In this document: one piece after another, positions 1 to 6,511 of the stretch
Position numbering within the stretch: position 1 is the stretch's first letter
How the letters are laid out: every line of letters starts with the position of its first letter
DNA from: an uncultured Ruminococcus sp.
GTDB lineage: Bacteria > Bacillota > Clostridia > Oscillospirales > Ruminococcaceae
Assembly (NCBI GenBank): GCA_937926145.1
Contig: CALANW010000021.1
Coordinates: 1-12,112 of the forward strand
Direction of reading: 5' to 3'
DNA: 12,112 bases
Notes under the pieces: generated by a model
Seen by the model: only the letters and a program-made list of their open reading frames with translations
Database searches by the model: none
Told to the model about the DNA's origin: nothing
Position numbers and translations under genes: made by a program

Positions 1-210
1 GAACCTTACCTTAGCTATGATTTTTGATGCTATTTTAATGTGAACAGGCTCTAAAGGATAAATAATTATATTGTTATCATTGCAGTAACGGGTAAGAAGA
101 TCACGCTGTGTATCAATGCTTGCACTGTCTTTATCCATTATTCCGTCATCTTTGGAAAGTCTGAGATAAAGGGCTGCGGTATATACCATATTTGTGTTTG
201 GCTGTTTCAT
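1..210 (-). CDS. Large serine recombinase, N-terminal part (runs off the window, tail atypical)
   Basis: Open from the ATG at 210 to the left edge (70 codons), after a good ribosome binding site (ATAGGAGG, about 9 bases before the ATG). Residues 10-47 (VYTAALYLRLSKDDG, then SASIDTQRDLLTRYC) are the start of the resolvase domain of TnpX-type large serine recombinases. The Ser in LRLSKDD is in the position of the nucleophile that attacks DNA during excision and integration of the element. In the family, the next stretch after the NNIIIY-like segment is a D/G-rich loop (YVDDGxSG). Here it is PLEPVHIKIASKIIAK, which I do not recognise, although the frame stays open. The gene may therefore be truncated or fused by a rearrangement near position 60. 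The domain identity is confident; activity is doubtful. Confidence 0.8.
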   Translation of the reverse strand, partial: MKQPNTNMVYTAALYLRLSKDDGIMDKDSASIDTQRDLLTRYCNDNNIIIYPLEPVHIKIASKIIAKVRF

Positions 211-237
211 AATGAAATTCCTCCTATAATTTCCGAA

Positions 238-287
238 CAGCCGTAATATATCATATTCATTATATCACGGCTGACCCGAAAAATCAA
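238..287 (-). promoter_or_regulatory. Recombinase promoter with flanking 7-bp dyad
   Basis: On the minus strand, TTGATT (282-287) and TATAAT (259-264) are separated by exactly 17 bases, 49 bases before the recombinase ATG. An inverted repeat, CAGCCGT (238-244) and ACGGCTG (267-273), brackets the -10 box. This arrangement would suit an operator for an element-encoded repressor or recombinase autoregulation. The promoter is seen directly; the operator role is inferred. Confidence 0.6.
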
Positions 288-303
288 TCTATATTTATAG
301 GTA

Positions 304-447
304 TCATGCAGTTTTATTTATCTCTTTAAGTTTCTTCCGGACCTTTTCCTCTACGATCTTCTTAAATATTTTGGTATCTTTTTCAGTACCGATAAAATGC
401 GGCACTACGATGATTTTCGTAGGCTTTTTCTCTTTCTTCTTATACAT
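304..447 (-). CDS. TnpW-like small transposon-encoded protein
   Basis: A 47-residue basic protein, rich in Lys and Glu. Its core (IIVVPHFIGTEKDTKIFKKI, then VEEKVRKKL) matches the layout of the TnpW family, small proteins of about 40-60 residues found beside TnpX-type recombinases in Tn4451-like elements, which carry a V-x-x-HF segment followed by an EDK/EEK amphipathic helix. I chose the ATG at 447 because AAAGGA lies 7 bases upstream; the frame is open further upstream (another ATG in frame at 498) but without well-spaced Shine-Dalgarno support. It reads toward the recombinase, with the recombinase promoter between them. The molecular role of TnpW is not established. The assignment rests on remembered family pattern and position. 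Confidence 0.6.
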   Translation of the reverse strand: MYKKKEKKPTKIIVVPHFIGTEKDTKIFKKIVEEKVRKKLKEINKTA

Positions 448-587
448 AAAATCGTCCTTTCTTTTGTCAGTTTTTGAATTGCTTAATACGTTCTGCATAT
501 AATATACCGAGATATTCCTCCTCCGTTTCTGTAAAATTTTCAATGCAAATTTAGCATCAAATTTATCATAAAATCAAGCTATGAATA

Positions 588-616
588 TTGACATATACTT
601 ATCTTTGAAGTATAAT
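588..616 (+). promoter_or_regulatory. Toxin-antitoxin promoter with embedded palindrome
   Basis: TTGACA (588-593) and TATAAT (611-616) are both consensus and 17 bases apart, 26 bases before the antitoxin ATG. A perfect inverted repeat, TATACTT (594-600) and AAGTATA (608-614) with a 7-base centre, fills the spacer and overlaps the -10. Phd/YefM antitoxins and their toxin complexes normally repress their own operon by binding such palindromes, so this is the likely operator. Confidence 0.8.
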
Positions 617-641
617 ATATTTAGTGAAAGGAGTGCTGACT

Positions 642-905
642 ATGCCAAATATTATACCTATCTCAGATCTCAGAAACTATTCCTCCGTGCTTGATAATGT
701 TGCTGTCGGTTCACCTGTGTATCTTACCAAAAACGGCAGAGGCTGCTATGCGATAATCGACATTTCGGAACAGGAAGAATACGAAAAAACAAGAGCCGCT
801 TTACGCCTTATGTGCGAGCTTGAAAAGGGCAAACGCTCAGGCGAGGAACAGGGCTGGATCGACTCTTCCGATGTCCGCAAGCATTTCAGGGAGAAAACAG
901 TATGA
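642..905 (+). CDS. Type II antitoxin, Phd/YefM family
   Basis: An 87-residue protein. The N-terminus (MPNIIPISDLRNYSSVLDNV) and the following PVYLTKNGRGCYAIID segment are the Phd/YefM DNA-binding fold. The charged C-terminal part (about residues 45-87) would be the toxin-neutralising tail. It would bind and inhibit the ParE-like toxin encoded next and repress the shared promoter. The ATG at 642 is preferred over the in-frame GTG at 624 because AAAGGAG (627-633) is spaced 8 bases before it. The stop overlaps the toxin ATG by 4 bases, the usual translational coupling of these pairs. The gene is complete, with no lesions, unlike several neighbours in the same element. Confidence 0.9.
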   Translation: MPNIIPISDLRNYSSVLDNVAVGSPVYLTKNGRGCYAIIDISEQEEYEKTRAALRLMCELEKGKRSGEEQGWIDSSDVRKHFREKTV

Positions 906-1213
906 AAATGTCTGTAAGATTCTCTCCCGAAGCTCTCAATGACCTTGATGAAATATATGACTATATTTCAAACACATTGAACAGTCCTGTTGCCGCCGAT
1001 AATACCATAAACAGGATACTTGACAAAACCGATCTGCTTGCAGATAATCCTGAAATCGGAACACAGCTGTTTTTTGAAAATGATCTCTACAGCGGTTACA
1101 GGTATATGGTTTCCGACAATTATCTTGCCTTTTACCGTATAGCCGAGAATTCGGTATATGTAGACAGAGTTACCTACGGCAAACGTGATTATATGAAGCT
1201 TCTTTTCAAATGA
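902..1213 (+). CDS. Type II toxin, RelE/ParE family
   Basis: A 103-residue protein with the RelE/ParE layout: an N-terminal strand and two helices (VRFSPEALNDLDEIYDYIS, residues 5-23), a central DNPEIG-type turn (LADNPEIGTQLF), then the C-terminal beta sheet (YRYMVSDNYLAFYRI, and VYVDRVTYGKRDYMKLLF). The ending RVxYGKRDY is typical of ParE-like toxins of Firmicutes. Members inhibit either DNA gyrase or translation; sequence alone does not settle which. The start overlaps the antitoxin stop; an in-frame ATG two codons on is a possible alternative. A terminator follows 5 bases after the stop. The gene looks intact, so the pair could stabilise the surrounding element by addiction. Confidence 0.88.
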   Translation: MKMSVRFSPEALNDLDEIYDYISNTLNSPVAADNTINRILDKTDLLADNPEIGTQLFFENDLYSGYRYMVSDNYLAFYRIAENSVYVDRVTYGKRDYMKLLFK

Positions 1214-1218
1214 TTTCC

Positions 1219-1243
1219 GCACCGGTTTTTCCGGTGCATTTTT
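1219..1243 (+). terminator. Rho-independent terminator of the toxin-antitoxin operon
   Basis: GCACCGG (1219-1225), a T5 loop, CCGGTGC (1231-1237), then ATTTTT. It is a compact GC-rich 7-bp stem with a T run on the plus strand, immediately after the toxin stop. Confidence 0.85.
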
Positions 1244-1281
1244 ATGTTCAAAATCACTTTTGACTTGACCGAAAACTGTAA

Positions 1282-2808
1282 TCAACGGCAGTATGAATTC
1301 CTCTTTCTCCGAGCCGCCCTTTCCTGCTCCTCAACCCGTTTCTTTTCTTCTATCTTTGCATTGACCTTTTCCGCCCAATCAGCCATCTGCCGAACAACCT
1401 CCTTAAACTCCTTTTTAGGCGGTTTATTCAAGCTTGCTTCATAATCTGCAAGCTCTTTCTTTGCGGAATAAAGGTATCCTGCATAGTCATTGTCGATCTG
1501 ACGAAGAAATGTGGTGTAATGTGCCGTAACAACTTTCTTTGCGGCAACCGCATTATCGTACTCACTCTGCATACCCGAAAGCTCCCTTTTCAGTACTTCC
1601 AGCTTCTTTGATACTTTGGCAAGATCATCTTTTGACTTTATATTTTTTTCAAAAAACGGCTTGTACAGCGATGCACGATTAAAAGCAGCTGAAGGATCGG
1701 AGCTGTAAAGCTCCAGAAACCTGTCCCCGTTTTCAAGGATATATTCACTTTCCGCAATTCGCTTCTGAATACTTTTGTACCTTGCAACAATCTCATCAGT
1801 ATGTTCTGCTATCTTGTTGACGTGTGTTTCAAACTCCTGCTTGGAATGAATATTGTGATCGTGAATATAGTTCAGAAGCTCGCACGTTTTCAAAACTTCC
1901 CGATAAGTGACCCGATGATCTTCCTCCGGCTTTCGGTAAAGCATTATCTGTATCTGCCTTAAACAGAGGGCATACTCACGCTGTACACCCGTATATGTAA
2001 GTGTCTTATCAAGTGACATTTCTCGATTTTTGTTCTCAATACGGTACTGCAATTCTTCCAGACCATACCCGTCACCAAGCCTGAATGACCTTACAGCCCT
2101 GCTTCTTTTCAGCTCGGCAGGTTTTACCGATAAATATTTTCCCTGTCTGACTTCATATCCGCAGGAAATGAGCTGCCCTGCCAGATCGGCAATGTTTTTT
2201 ACATTCTCCATAAGCACGATATGGTCAATATCATCACAGAGCTTCTGCTTCCAAGATGTATTGTTCTTTCGGGCAAGTCATTCAGTATATGTGATACTTC
2301 CACTGCGTTTCGGTTCTTTTATAACGTGAAGTCCGTATTTTCTCATCAGCTTATCGGAAATATCTCTGCACTCTTTCAAGGTCTTTTGATTATCTATCCA
2401 ATGCCTGCCTTTCATATCATAAGCATTTACTGCAAAGTGGACGTGTATGTTGTCGGTGTCCGTGTGCGTTCCCATCAGAATCTGCATACTGTACCCAAAA
2501 ACATTCCTTGCCCATTCCTCTCCAACATACAAAGCTTCCTCCGGAGTGACCTCGCCTTTTCTGAATGACATTACATAATGATGCATTTTTATCTTCTGCT
2601 TTCCGATTCCCACAGCTCTTTGGGAAAATTTCTGTCCCGAATAGCTGTCATAGCAAAGAGCCATTTCAAGATATGCGGAGTATGGGTCTTCGGAACAATT
2701 CAGCCCCTTGACCAATTCTGCTTTTTTCTCTTTTGTTTCTCCCACAACATATTTCAGAAGTGCAAGCGGCGATGCCTTTATTGATGAAATGTGTTTTATT
2801 ACAGCCAC
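1282..2808 (-). pseudogene. MOBP-type relaxase (MobA/VirD2-like) split by an in-frame TGA
   Basis: Read through a single TGA at 2278-2280, this is a 508-residue relaxase that would nick oriT and lead the transferred strand. Residues 1-176 (2278-2808) carry the catalytic domain: a Tyr near residue 20 (LLKYVV), the GLNCS segment at 35-39, and the three-His metal motif in HTDTDNIHVHFAVN (H115, H122, H124). After the stop, the same frame continues for more than 300 codons with no other stop. It encodes the expected middle domain (GYEVRQGKYLSVK) and a long coiled-coil, charged C-terminus. The residue at the stop would be Trp (TE-W-LARKNNTSWKQKL), a one-base TGG to TGA change. The N-terminal fragment could still be made; the C-terminal fragment has only weak starts (GTG 2217, ATG 2211). 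MobC overlaps its start by 10 bases. Confidence 0.85.
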
Positions 2809-3149
2809 GCTTCCGTCACTTCCTTAAAGACAGGCGTTCTGAGCTGATTATGCACATAATCCTCCAAAAGCTCTATGCCCTTTTCGGCTTCTTCCACATC
2901 TTTGAGATAAACAGCTTTTTCGGTATTGACATTTTTTGCAACGCTGTTGATATCAATGCAGGCTGAATTATCATCATAGGAAGCGTTCATAAGCATACTT
3001 TCCAAACGCATAATTTTTCCGCTGACAGCTTTTTCCCTTATGTAAGCAGCAGGATTCTTTCCGCTTTTCTTTGAAAGGAAAATCATCTTCTCCCATTCAT
3101 CGGAATTGTACTTGACCTCCTTGCGGATCGTTCTTTTGGTTCTGCTCAT
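2799..3149 (-). CDS. MobC-like relaxosome accessory protein (copy 1)
   Basis: A 116-residue protein with the MobC signature: a basic N-terminus (KRTIRKEVKYNSDEWEKM), then a ribbon-helix-helix-like PAAYIREKAVSG segment at about 32-44. MobC proteins bind oriT beside the nick site and help the relaxase melt and cut it. The start has a near-perfect ribosome binding site (AAGGAGGTGATT). It overlaps the relaxase start by 10 bases, so the two are translationally coupled. It shares a clear pattern with the next gene upstream (RTIRK, DEW, PAAxIR), so the two are paralogues. The gene is intact. Confidence 0.8.
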   Translation of the reverse strand: MSRTKRTIRKEVKYNSDEWEKMIFLSKKSGKNPAAYIREKAVSGKIMRLESMLMNASYDDNSACIDINSVAKNVNTEKAVYLKDVEEAEKGIELLEDYVHNQLRTPVFKEVTEAWL

Positions 3150-3169
3150 TTTGTGGAATCACCTCCTTG

Positions 3170-3505
3170 TCAGTCAATGTTCAGAAGCTGATAATAGTAA
3201 CGATTCAGAATGCGTCTGCAATTCTCAAAACGCTTTTTCAGCTCTTTCAGCTTTTCAAGATGTTCGGAGTTTGTTTTTTCGGCAGTCTTGATGATCATAT
3301 CCAGATCGGTTCCGATGTGATTCACCTTTTTGAACGGAAGACACAGATCTTCCGCACGATAGTCTTTCCACATCTGATGAACCGACATATTTCTGATAAA
3401 AGCCGCAGGCTTCATTTTCAGAAATTTCGCACGTTTGCATACAACAGTCCATTCGTCCATACCGAAAAAAATATTTTTTCTTATTGTTCTTTTCAGAAAT
3501 ATCAC
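3170..3505 (-). CDS. MobC-like relaxosome accessory protein (copy 2)
   Basis: A 111-residue protein that parallels copy 1: KRTIRKNIFFGMDEWTVV at the N-terminus and MKPAAFIRNMSV at about residues 31-42. The C-terminal half is a Lys/Glu-rich helix ending in a Tyr-rich segment. The start is uncertain. The first usual codon is GTG at 3505, directly after stops in frame, but AGGA is only one base from it; a CTG at 3496 would be better spaced from AGGAAGTGAT. It lies 20 bases before copy 1 in the same operon and just downstream of the oriT-like dyads. The second copy may give a heteromeric oriT-binding complex (inference). Confidence 0.7.
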   Translation of the reverse strand: MIFLKRTIRKNIFFGMDEWTVVCKRAKFLKMKPAAFIRNMSVHQMWKDYRAEDLCLPFKKVNHIGTDLDMIIKTAEKTNSEHLEKLKELKKRFENCRRILNRYYYQLLNID

Positions 3506-3540
3506 TTCCTATCATTTTTCTATTTTTATCATTTATCGGG

Positions 3541-3600
3541 GTCTTAGGGGCATAAGTCCCTAACAATGCGTCAGCCGATGGCTGACCGAAAAAGGCGGTC
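3541..3600. other. Candidate origin of transfer (oriT-like dyad cluster)
   Basis: Between the HTH/coiled-coil gene and the tandem mobC genes, three dyads lie within 60 bases: TTAGGG/CCCTAA (3544-3549 and 3558-3563, 8-base loop containing GCATAAGT), GTCAGCC/GGCTGAC (3570-3576 and 3580-3586), and GACCG/CGGTC (3584-3588 and 3596-3600). The last two share bases, so they are mutually exclusive. MOBP mobilization systems usually place oriT directly upstream of mobC, and inverted repeats next to the nick are usual. No nick site can be proven from sequence. Confidence 0.4.
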
Positions 3601-3661
3601 TTTTTCTGTGCTTGTGCTAATCTACCAATACCTCTCTGTAAACCCAATTCAAGCAATGCGT

Positions 3662-4216
3662 TTACTTCTTCCCAAACAAGCCCGATGCGACTTTCTGCAC
3701 AATGCTGATATTTGCATTATCCTCAAAAACATTAAAAAGTCTATCAAGTCTTTCTGCGAAAGCTTCAAAGTCTGATACCTTTTCCGTAAGCTCGGCAAGG
3801 CGTTTATCCTTTTCGGCAATTAGGGCGTTTTTCTCAATTATACACTGCTCCATTTTCTTCATAATGACCACATAATCATTGAACAGCTTATTTTTCATTT
3901 CAAGCTCGTGAGTAAGACCAACTATCTTCTTCTCCTTGCTGTCGGCAAGCTTCTTGTTCTCCCTGCTTTCAAATTTCACGATACTGAGTGAATTTTCCAA
4001 CTCGGTATTTTTATTTATGAGCAAAGCATTGTCCTTGGTGGGTTTCAGAAAATCCTGTGCAAAACTGTCAAGCACTTTTCTGCCGTTTATTATGAAAACG
4101 TGATTTTTGAGTTCTTCCGAATGACGGTTTATTTTTGAATTTACCGACTGTCGAGAAACTTGCATTTTCTCGGCATACTCTTTTACAGTTATCATCTTTT
4201 CTTCGGATTCGTTCAA
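3662..4216 (-). CDS. HTH plus coiled-coil protein of mobile elements
   Basis: A 184-residue protein. Residues about 8-45 (MITVKEYAEKMQVSRQSVNS) form a helix-turn-helix followed by a short VFIINGRKVLDSFA segment. Residues about 65-165 are a long heptad-like coiled coil rich in Lys, Glu and Leu, and the end is a small SGLFGKK tail. Proteins with an N-terminal HTH and coiled-coil body occur in Firmicute plasmids and elements near replication or mobilization genes; the function here is unknown. I chose the TTG at 4216 because AGGTGAT sits about 7 bases before it. The frame also opens at an ATG at 4234, but that ATG lies upstream of the same ribosome binding site. It reads in the same direction as the mobC genes. 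Confidence 0.65.
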   Translation of the reverse strand: MNESEEKMITVKEYAEKMQVSRQSVNSKINRHSEELKNHVFIINGRKVLDSFAQDFLKPTKDNALLINKNTELENSLSIVKFESRENKKLADSKEKKIVGLTHELEMKNKLFNDYVVIMKKMEQCIIEKNALIAEKDKRLAELTEKVSDFEAFAERLDRLFNVFEDNANISIVQKVASGLFGKK

Positions 4217-4242
4217 ATTTACATCACCTCGCATTCGGTCAA

Positions 4243-4611
4243 TCAGCTATCGCCAAACTTCATCTGCTCCGACTGATTCTGATGCCTGTTGATAAGTCTG
4301 TTTTTAAGGATTTCGAGAGCATTGCTGTTAGGAATTTCATTGAGAAATGCAATAAGCTCCTGTGTCAAGATTTTTTTCTCTCTGCAAATTTTCAAAAGCT
4401 CCTTGTTTTCAAGCTCTGCGATTTTGGCGTTGTTCTCCTAAATGCTTTTGTCGATAGCCTGTCCCTTATTTCTGTGGGCGGTTTTCTGTACCTGCAATTT
4501 CTCACGCTTTTCATAACATTCCTGAAGCTTTTCCGCATCGGTACGCTTGGGCTTTGCCGTCTTGATCTGAGTTTCCGCTGCACTGACAGCAGTAATATTT
4601 TCTTCATTCAT
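4243..4611 (-). pseudogene. Small coiled-coil accessory protein split by an in-frame TAG
   Basis: From the ATG at 4611, 57 codons end at a TAG (4438-4440). The same frame then continues for 64 more codons to a TGA at 4243. Together it would be a 122-residue, Lys/Glu-rich helical protein: TDAEKLQECYEKREKLQVQ before the stop, ENNAKIAELENKELLKI and QELIAFLNEIPNSNALEIL after it. This layout (short charged helices, then an LxxFLNEI-like end) resembles small DUF3847/DUF4315-type proteins near mob genes in Clostridia, but I cannot name the family firmly. CAG to TAG is the simplest lesion. The ATG overlaps the stop of the excisionase-like gene (ATGA), so it was translationally coupled. Either fragment could in principle persist. 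Confidence 0.6.
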
Positions 4612-4826
4612 CTGTCTGCCCTCCCATCAACATCAGTGATCTTGCTTTTCTCTCTGCTGTCCAGCCAATCGAAAAACTTATCCCTCTGAATAAACTTCCG
4701 ACTGCCGATCTTCACAACAGGCACATCGTCACAATCAAGGATATTGTACGCCATAGTACGGGTGAAGCCCATTGTCTGAATGTCGTTTGCCGATAACATC
4801 ATCGGCAGGGTTTCTCTGCTGTTCAT
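4608..4826 (-). CDS. Excisionase-like helix-turn-helix protein
   Basis: A 72-residue protein with the winged-HTH layout of Xis/MerR-type excisionases: LSANDIQTMGFTRTMAYNIL (helix-turn-helix), then VPVVKIGSRKFIQRDKFFDW (wing and helix), the pattern of small DNA-binding proteins that direct recombinase excision or regulate the element. The ATG at 4826 is chosen because GGAGGTG is spaced 6 bases before it; the GTG three codons upstream lies within that ribosome binding site. It is the first gene of the leftward mobilization operon and is intact. It could also be a transcription regulator rather than a true excisionase. Confidence 0.7.
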   Translation of the reverse strand: MNSRETLPMMLSANDIQTMGFTRTMAYNILDCDDVPVVKIGSRKFIQRDKFFDWLDSREKSKITDVDGRADR

Positions 4827-4884
4827 TAGCAGCACCTCCGTTTTCTTTTTTCAGCTCTTGGGATTTTCCTTTGAGCTTGCTCCC

Positions 4885-4913
4885 ATTATATATCAAAAAT
4901 TCCGAAAATCGCC
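4885..4913 (-). promoter_or_regulatory. Possible promoter of the leftward mobilization operon
   Basis: TATAAT on the minus strand (4885-4890), 59 bases before the excisionase-like start, with a TGATATA context that could act as an extended -10. The -35 at 17-base spacing (GGCGAT) is poor. This is the best candidate in the gap, but weak. Confidence 0.3.
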
Positions 4914-5001
4914 CTTTTGCCCGTATTATTTATGTTTCATAAAACTCATTACACTTATGCGTGCAAATATTGTATCAATGCAGATAATTCCGTACTTTAT
5001 G

Positions 5002-5030
5002 TTGACGAAACGTGCAAAATGAGATATAAT
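5002..5030 (+). promoter_or_regulatory. Strong promoter of the zinc-ribbon protein gene
   Basis: TTGACG (5002-5007) and TATAAT (5025-5030) with a 17-base spacer, 62 bases before the ATG at 5092. CGTGCAAA occurs inside the spacer (5011-5018) and again 51 bases upstream (4960-4967), a possible regulator site. Confidence 0.7.
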
Positions 5031-5091
5031 AAATACATAAAGTTTTATTGACCGAATTCATTTGATTTTCTATGAAAGGGGCGTATTTGTT

Positions 5092-6171
5092 ATGATAGAT
5101 CTGTTTGAGTGCTGTGCAGATATTGCTTCGGTGGGCATAATTGTTGATTTTACGGAAGATACGGAAACCTATATTGTCGGCTCTCCTGCGGATATTAAAG
5201 CTTGGGCATACGGCGGCTGTCCTCGGAAAGCTCCGAAAGGAATTATGCGGCACAGCAACAAACTTGGCAATCTCGTCAAAGATATAAACCGCCTTATGAA
5301 AGTAAAGCGTGAGCTGAATGAAATTATGGAACTGAGCAACAGGCTGTGCAATGCAGATGCTTTATGTGACGGAAGCTGTAATGCTGTACTGGAAGAATTG
5401 TCCGAATACTATGATGTATCCGAATACGCCAATATTGTTAAAAACTATATGATCTATTTTTTATTTGTTAAATTCAAGCTCTGTCAGCGTGATTTCCATA
5501 AAAAAATCGGGTTGTCCGTTAAGGGCAACCACGATCGTGCAGAAAAATATATTGACTTGTTCAAGGCGGACAGCGAGAAAATTTTCCGTCCGTTTATTAC
5601 GGCAAGAGCAGACGATATGTTCAGCATTACAAAAGCTGTAAGATGTCAGACCGATATTTTTGACAGCAGTATTTACAAAATACATACCGATAACGGGAAT
5701 ATACGGCTATTTGTGGCAAATGATTCGTTCATCACTTTGCTTGATACCTATGTTGACATTATGTCCGATGCAGGGAGAATAGTTACCAACTGCGAAAGCT
5801 GCGGACAGCTTATGATTACCAATCGGTCAAATGCTTCTTTGACCTGCGGACGTTCGACCTGCAAGAAAGAGCGTTTATACAAGGCTAATGATGATTACAA
5901 GAAGCGTGCTATGAAAGACCCAATAAAGGAAGCATATCTCAATTTTGACAACAAGTGCAGAAGCTACCGCAAAAAGCTCTCCGGGTATCCCGAACTGCTT
6001 GAAAAATACAACAAGGCTTTTGACGAGCATAGAGAAAAGATACGGGCTGTCAAACGTGGACTGACTGTAAAAAGCGGCTCCGATGATATTGACCGCTATA
6101 ACCGGATGTGCTTTGATGCTTGTCAGGATTTACAGGATCTCTCCAAACGGCTGAAATCAAAGCTGACATAA
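5092..6171 (+). CDS. Zinc-ribbon protein of unknown function (DUF6076-like)
   Basis: A 359-residue protein I cannot assign a function. Residues 1-50 are a beta-rich start (IIVDFTEDTETYIVG). Residues 55-230 are mostly helical. A zinc ribbon follows: C234-x2-C237, then C252-x4-C257, with a basic KKERLYK tail. The last 100 residues are highly charged helices. The Cys cluster followed by a K/R-rich stretch is reminiscent of DUF6076 proteins common in gut Clostridia, often in mobile regions; this is from memory. The ATG at 5092 has AAAGGGGCG upstream and is preferred over an ATT 30 bases earlier without a site. It is monocistronic, divergent from the mobilization operon, and ends at a bidirectional terminator. 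It could be a regulator, a defence protein or an element cargo gene. Confidence 0.6.
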   Translation: MIDLFECCADIASVGIIVDFTEDTETYIVGSPADIKAWAYGGCPRKAPKGIMRHSNKLGNLVKDINRLMKVKRELNEIMELSNRLCNADALCDGSCNAVLEELSEYYDVSEYANIVKNYMIYFLFVKFKLCQRDFHKKIGLSVKGNHDRAEKYIDLFKADSEKIFRPFITARADDMFSITKAVRCQTDIFDSSIYKIHTDNGNIRLFVANDSFITLLDTYVDIMSDAGRIVTNCESCGQLMITNRSNASLTCGRSTCKKERLYKANDDYKKRAMKDPIKEAYLNFDNKCRSYRKKLSGYPELLEKYNKAFDEHREKIRAVKRGLTVKSGSDDIDRYNRMCFDACQDLQDLSKRLKSKLT

Positions 6172-6189
6172 ATTTTCTCATAAAATCTT

Positions 6190-6212
6190 CATTTGTAACT
6201 TGAATACAAATG
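6190..6212. repeat. 8-bp inverted repeat after the zinc-ribbon gene
   Basis: CATTTGTA (6190-6197) and TACAAATG (6205-6212) around a 7-base centre, just before the terminator. The same 8-mer recurs near both promoters of the sugar locus. It may be an AT-rich coincidence. Confidence 0.4.
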
Positions 6213-6214
6213 AA

Positions 6215-6251
6215 AAAAGCTTCGGACATTTTGAGGAACGCCGAAGCTTTT
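6215..6251. terminator. Bidirectional terminator
   Basis: A perfect 11-bp stem, AAAAGCTTCGG (6215-6225) and CCGAAGCTTTT (6241-6251), with a 15-base loop. T runs occur on both strands, so it can end the plus-strand zinc-ribbon gene and the minus-strand transcript of the HPr remnant. Confidence 0.85.
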
Positions 6252-6276
6252 ATGTATTGCAAGAGGTTAAGAGACC

Positions 6277-6508
6277 TTATTCAGAAACAAGCACAGCTGA
6301 AATTGCCTTCAAAACAGCATTTATCTCTTTTTCATCATCTGAATTAATAGGGGCTTACTGAGTTCAAGACTGAATATTCCCATTATCGACTTTGCGTCAA
6401 CAACATATCTTTCCAACACAATATCAAAATCACATTCAAAGGCGGTGACAGCATTTACAAAATTCTGACATCATTGATAGTGTCAAGCTTGACAGTTACT
6501 TTTTTCAA
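6277..6508 (-). pseudogene. HPr-family phosphocarrier-like protein, frameshifted remnant
   Basis: From a TTG at 6508 with GGGAGATG upstream, the frame reads KKVTVKLDTINDVR and then shifts by one base near 6459-6464. In the next frame it reads FVNAVTAFECDFDIVLERY followed by VVDAKSIMGIFSLELSKP. A second lesion with loss of a few residues near 6345-6355 shifts again to NSDDEKEINAVLKAISAVLV and a TAA at 6277. AKSIMGIFSL is the HPr segment around the regulatory Ser46. The usual GLHARPA active-site His segment is not present, as in catalytically altered HPr-like proteins of some Clostridia. The protein cannot be made intact. It lies between the element and the sugar operon. Confidence 0.8.
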
Positions 6509-6511
6509 AAA

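Noticed and set aside
968..1285. 105-codon minus-strand ORF over the toxin gene
   Set aside because: Antisense shadow of the ParE-like gene; the plus frame has clear family motifs, promoter and coupling.
3255..3656. 133-codon minus-strand ORF covering the oriT-like region and overlapping the second mobC
   Set aside because: Most of it overlaps the MobC-like frame, whose paralogy to the next gene supports that frame instead. Its first 50 codons lie over dyads and have no convincing ribosome binding site.
2278..4440. Alternative genetic code (stop reassignment)
   Set aside because: One lesion is TGA and the other TAG. TGA and TAA end many intact genes here, and Trp is encoded by TGG elsewhere, so mutation is simpler.
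4392..4607. 71-codon ORF starting at the second ATG of the coupled ATGAATG
   Set aside because: It is out of frame with the coiled-coil protein and gives an Arg/Ser/Pro-rich shadow sequence; the frame from 4611 is the coding one despite its TAG.
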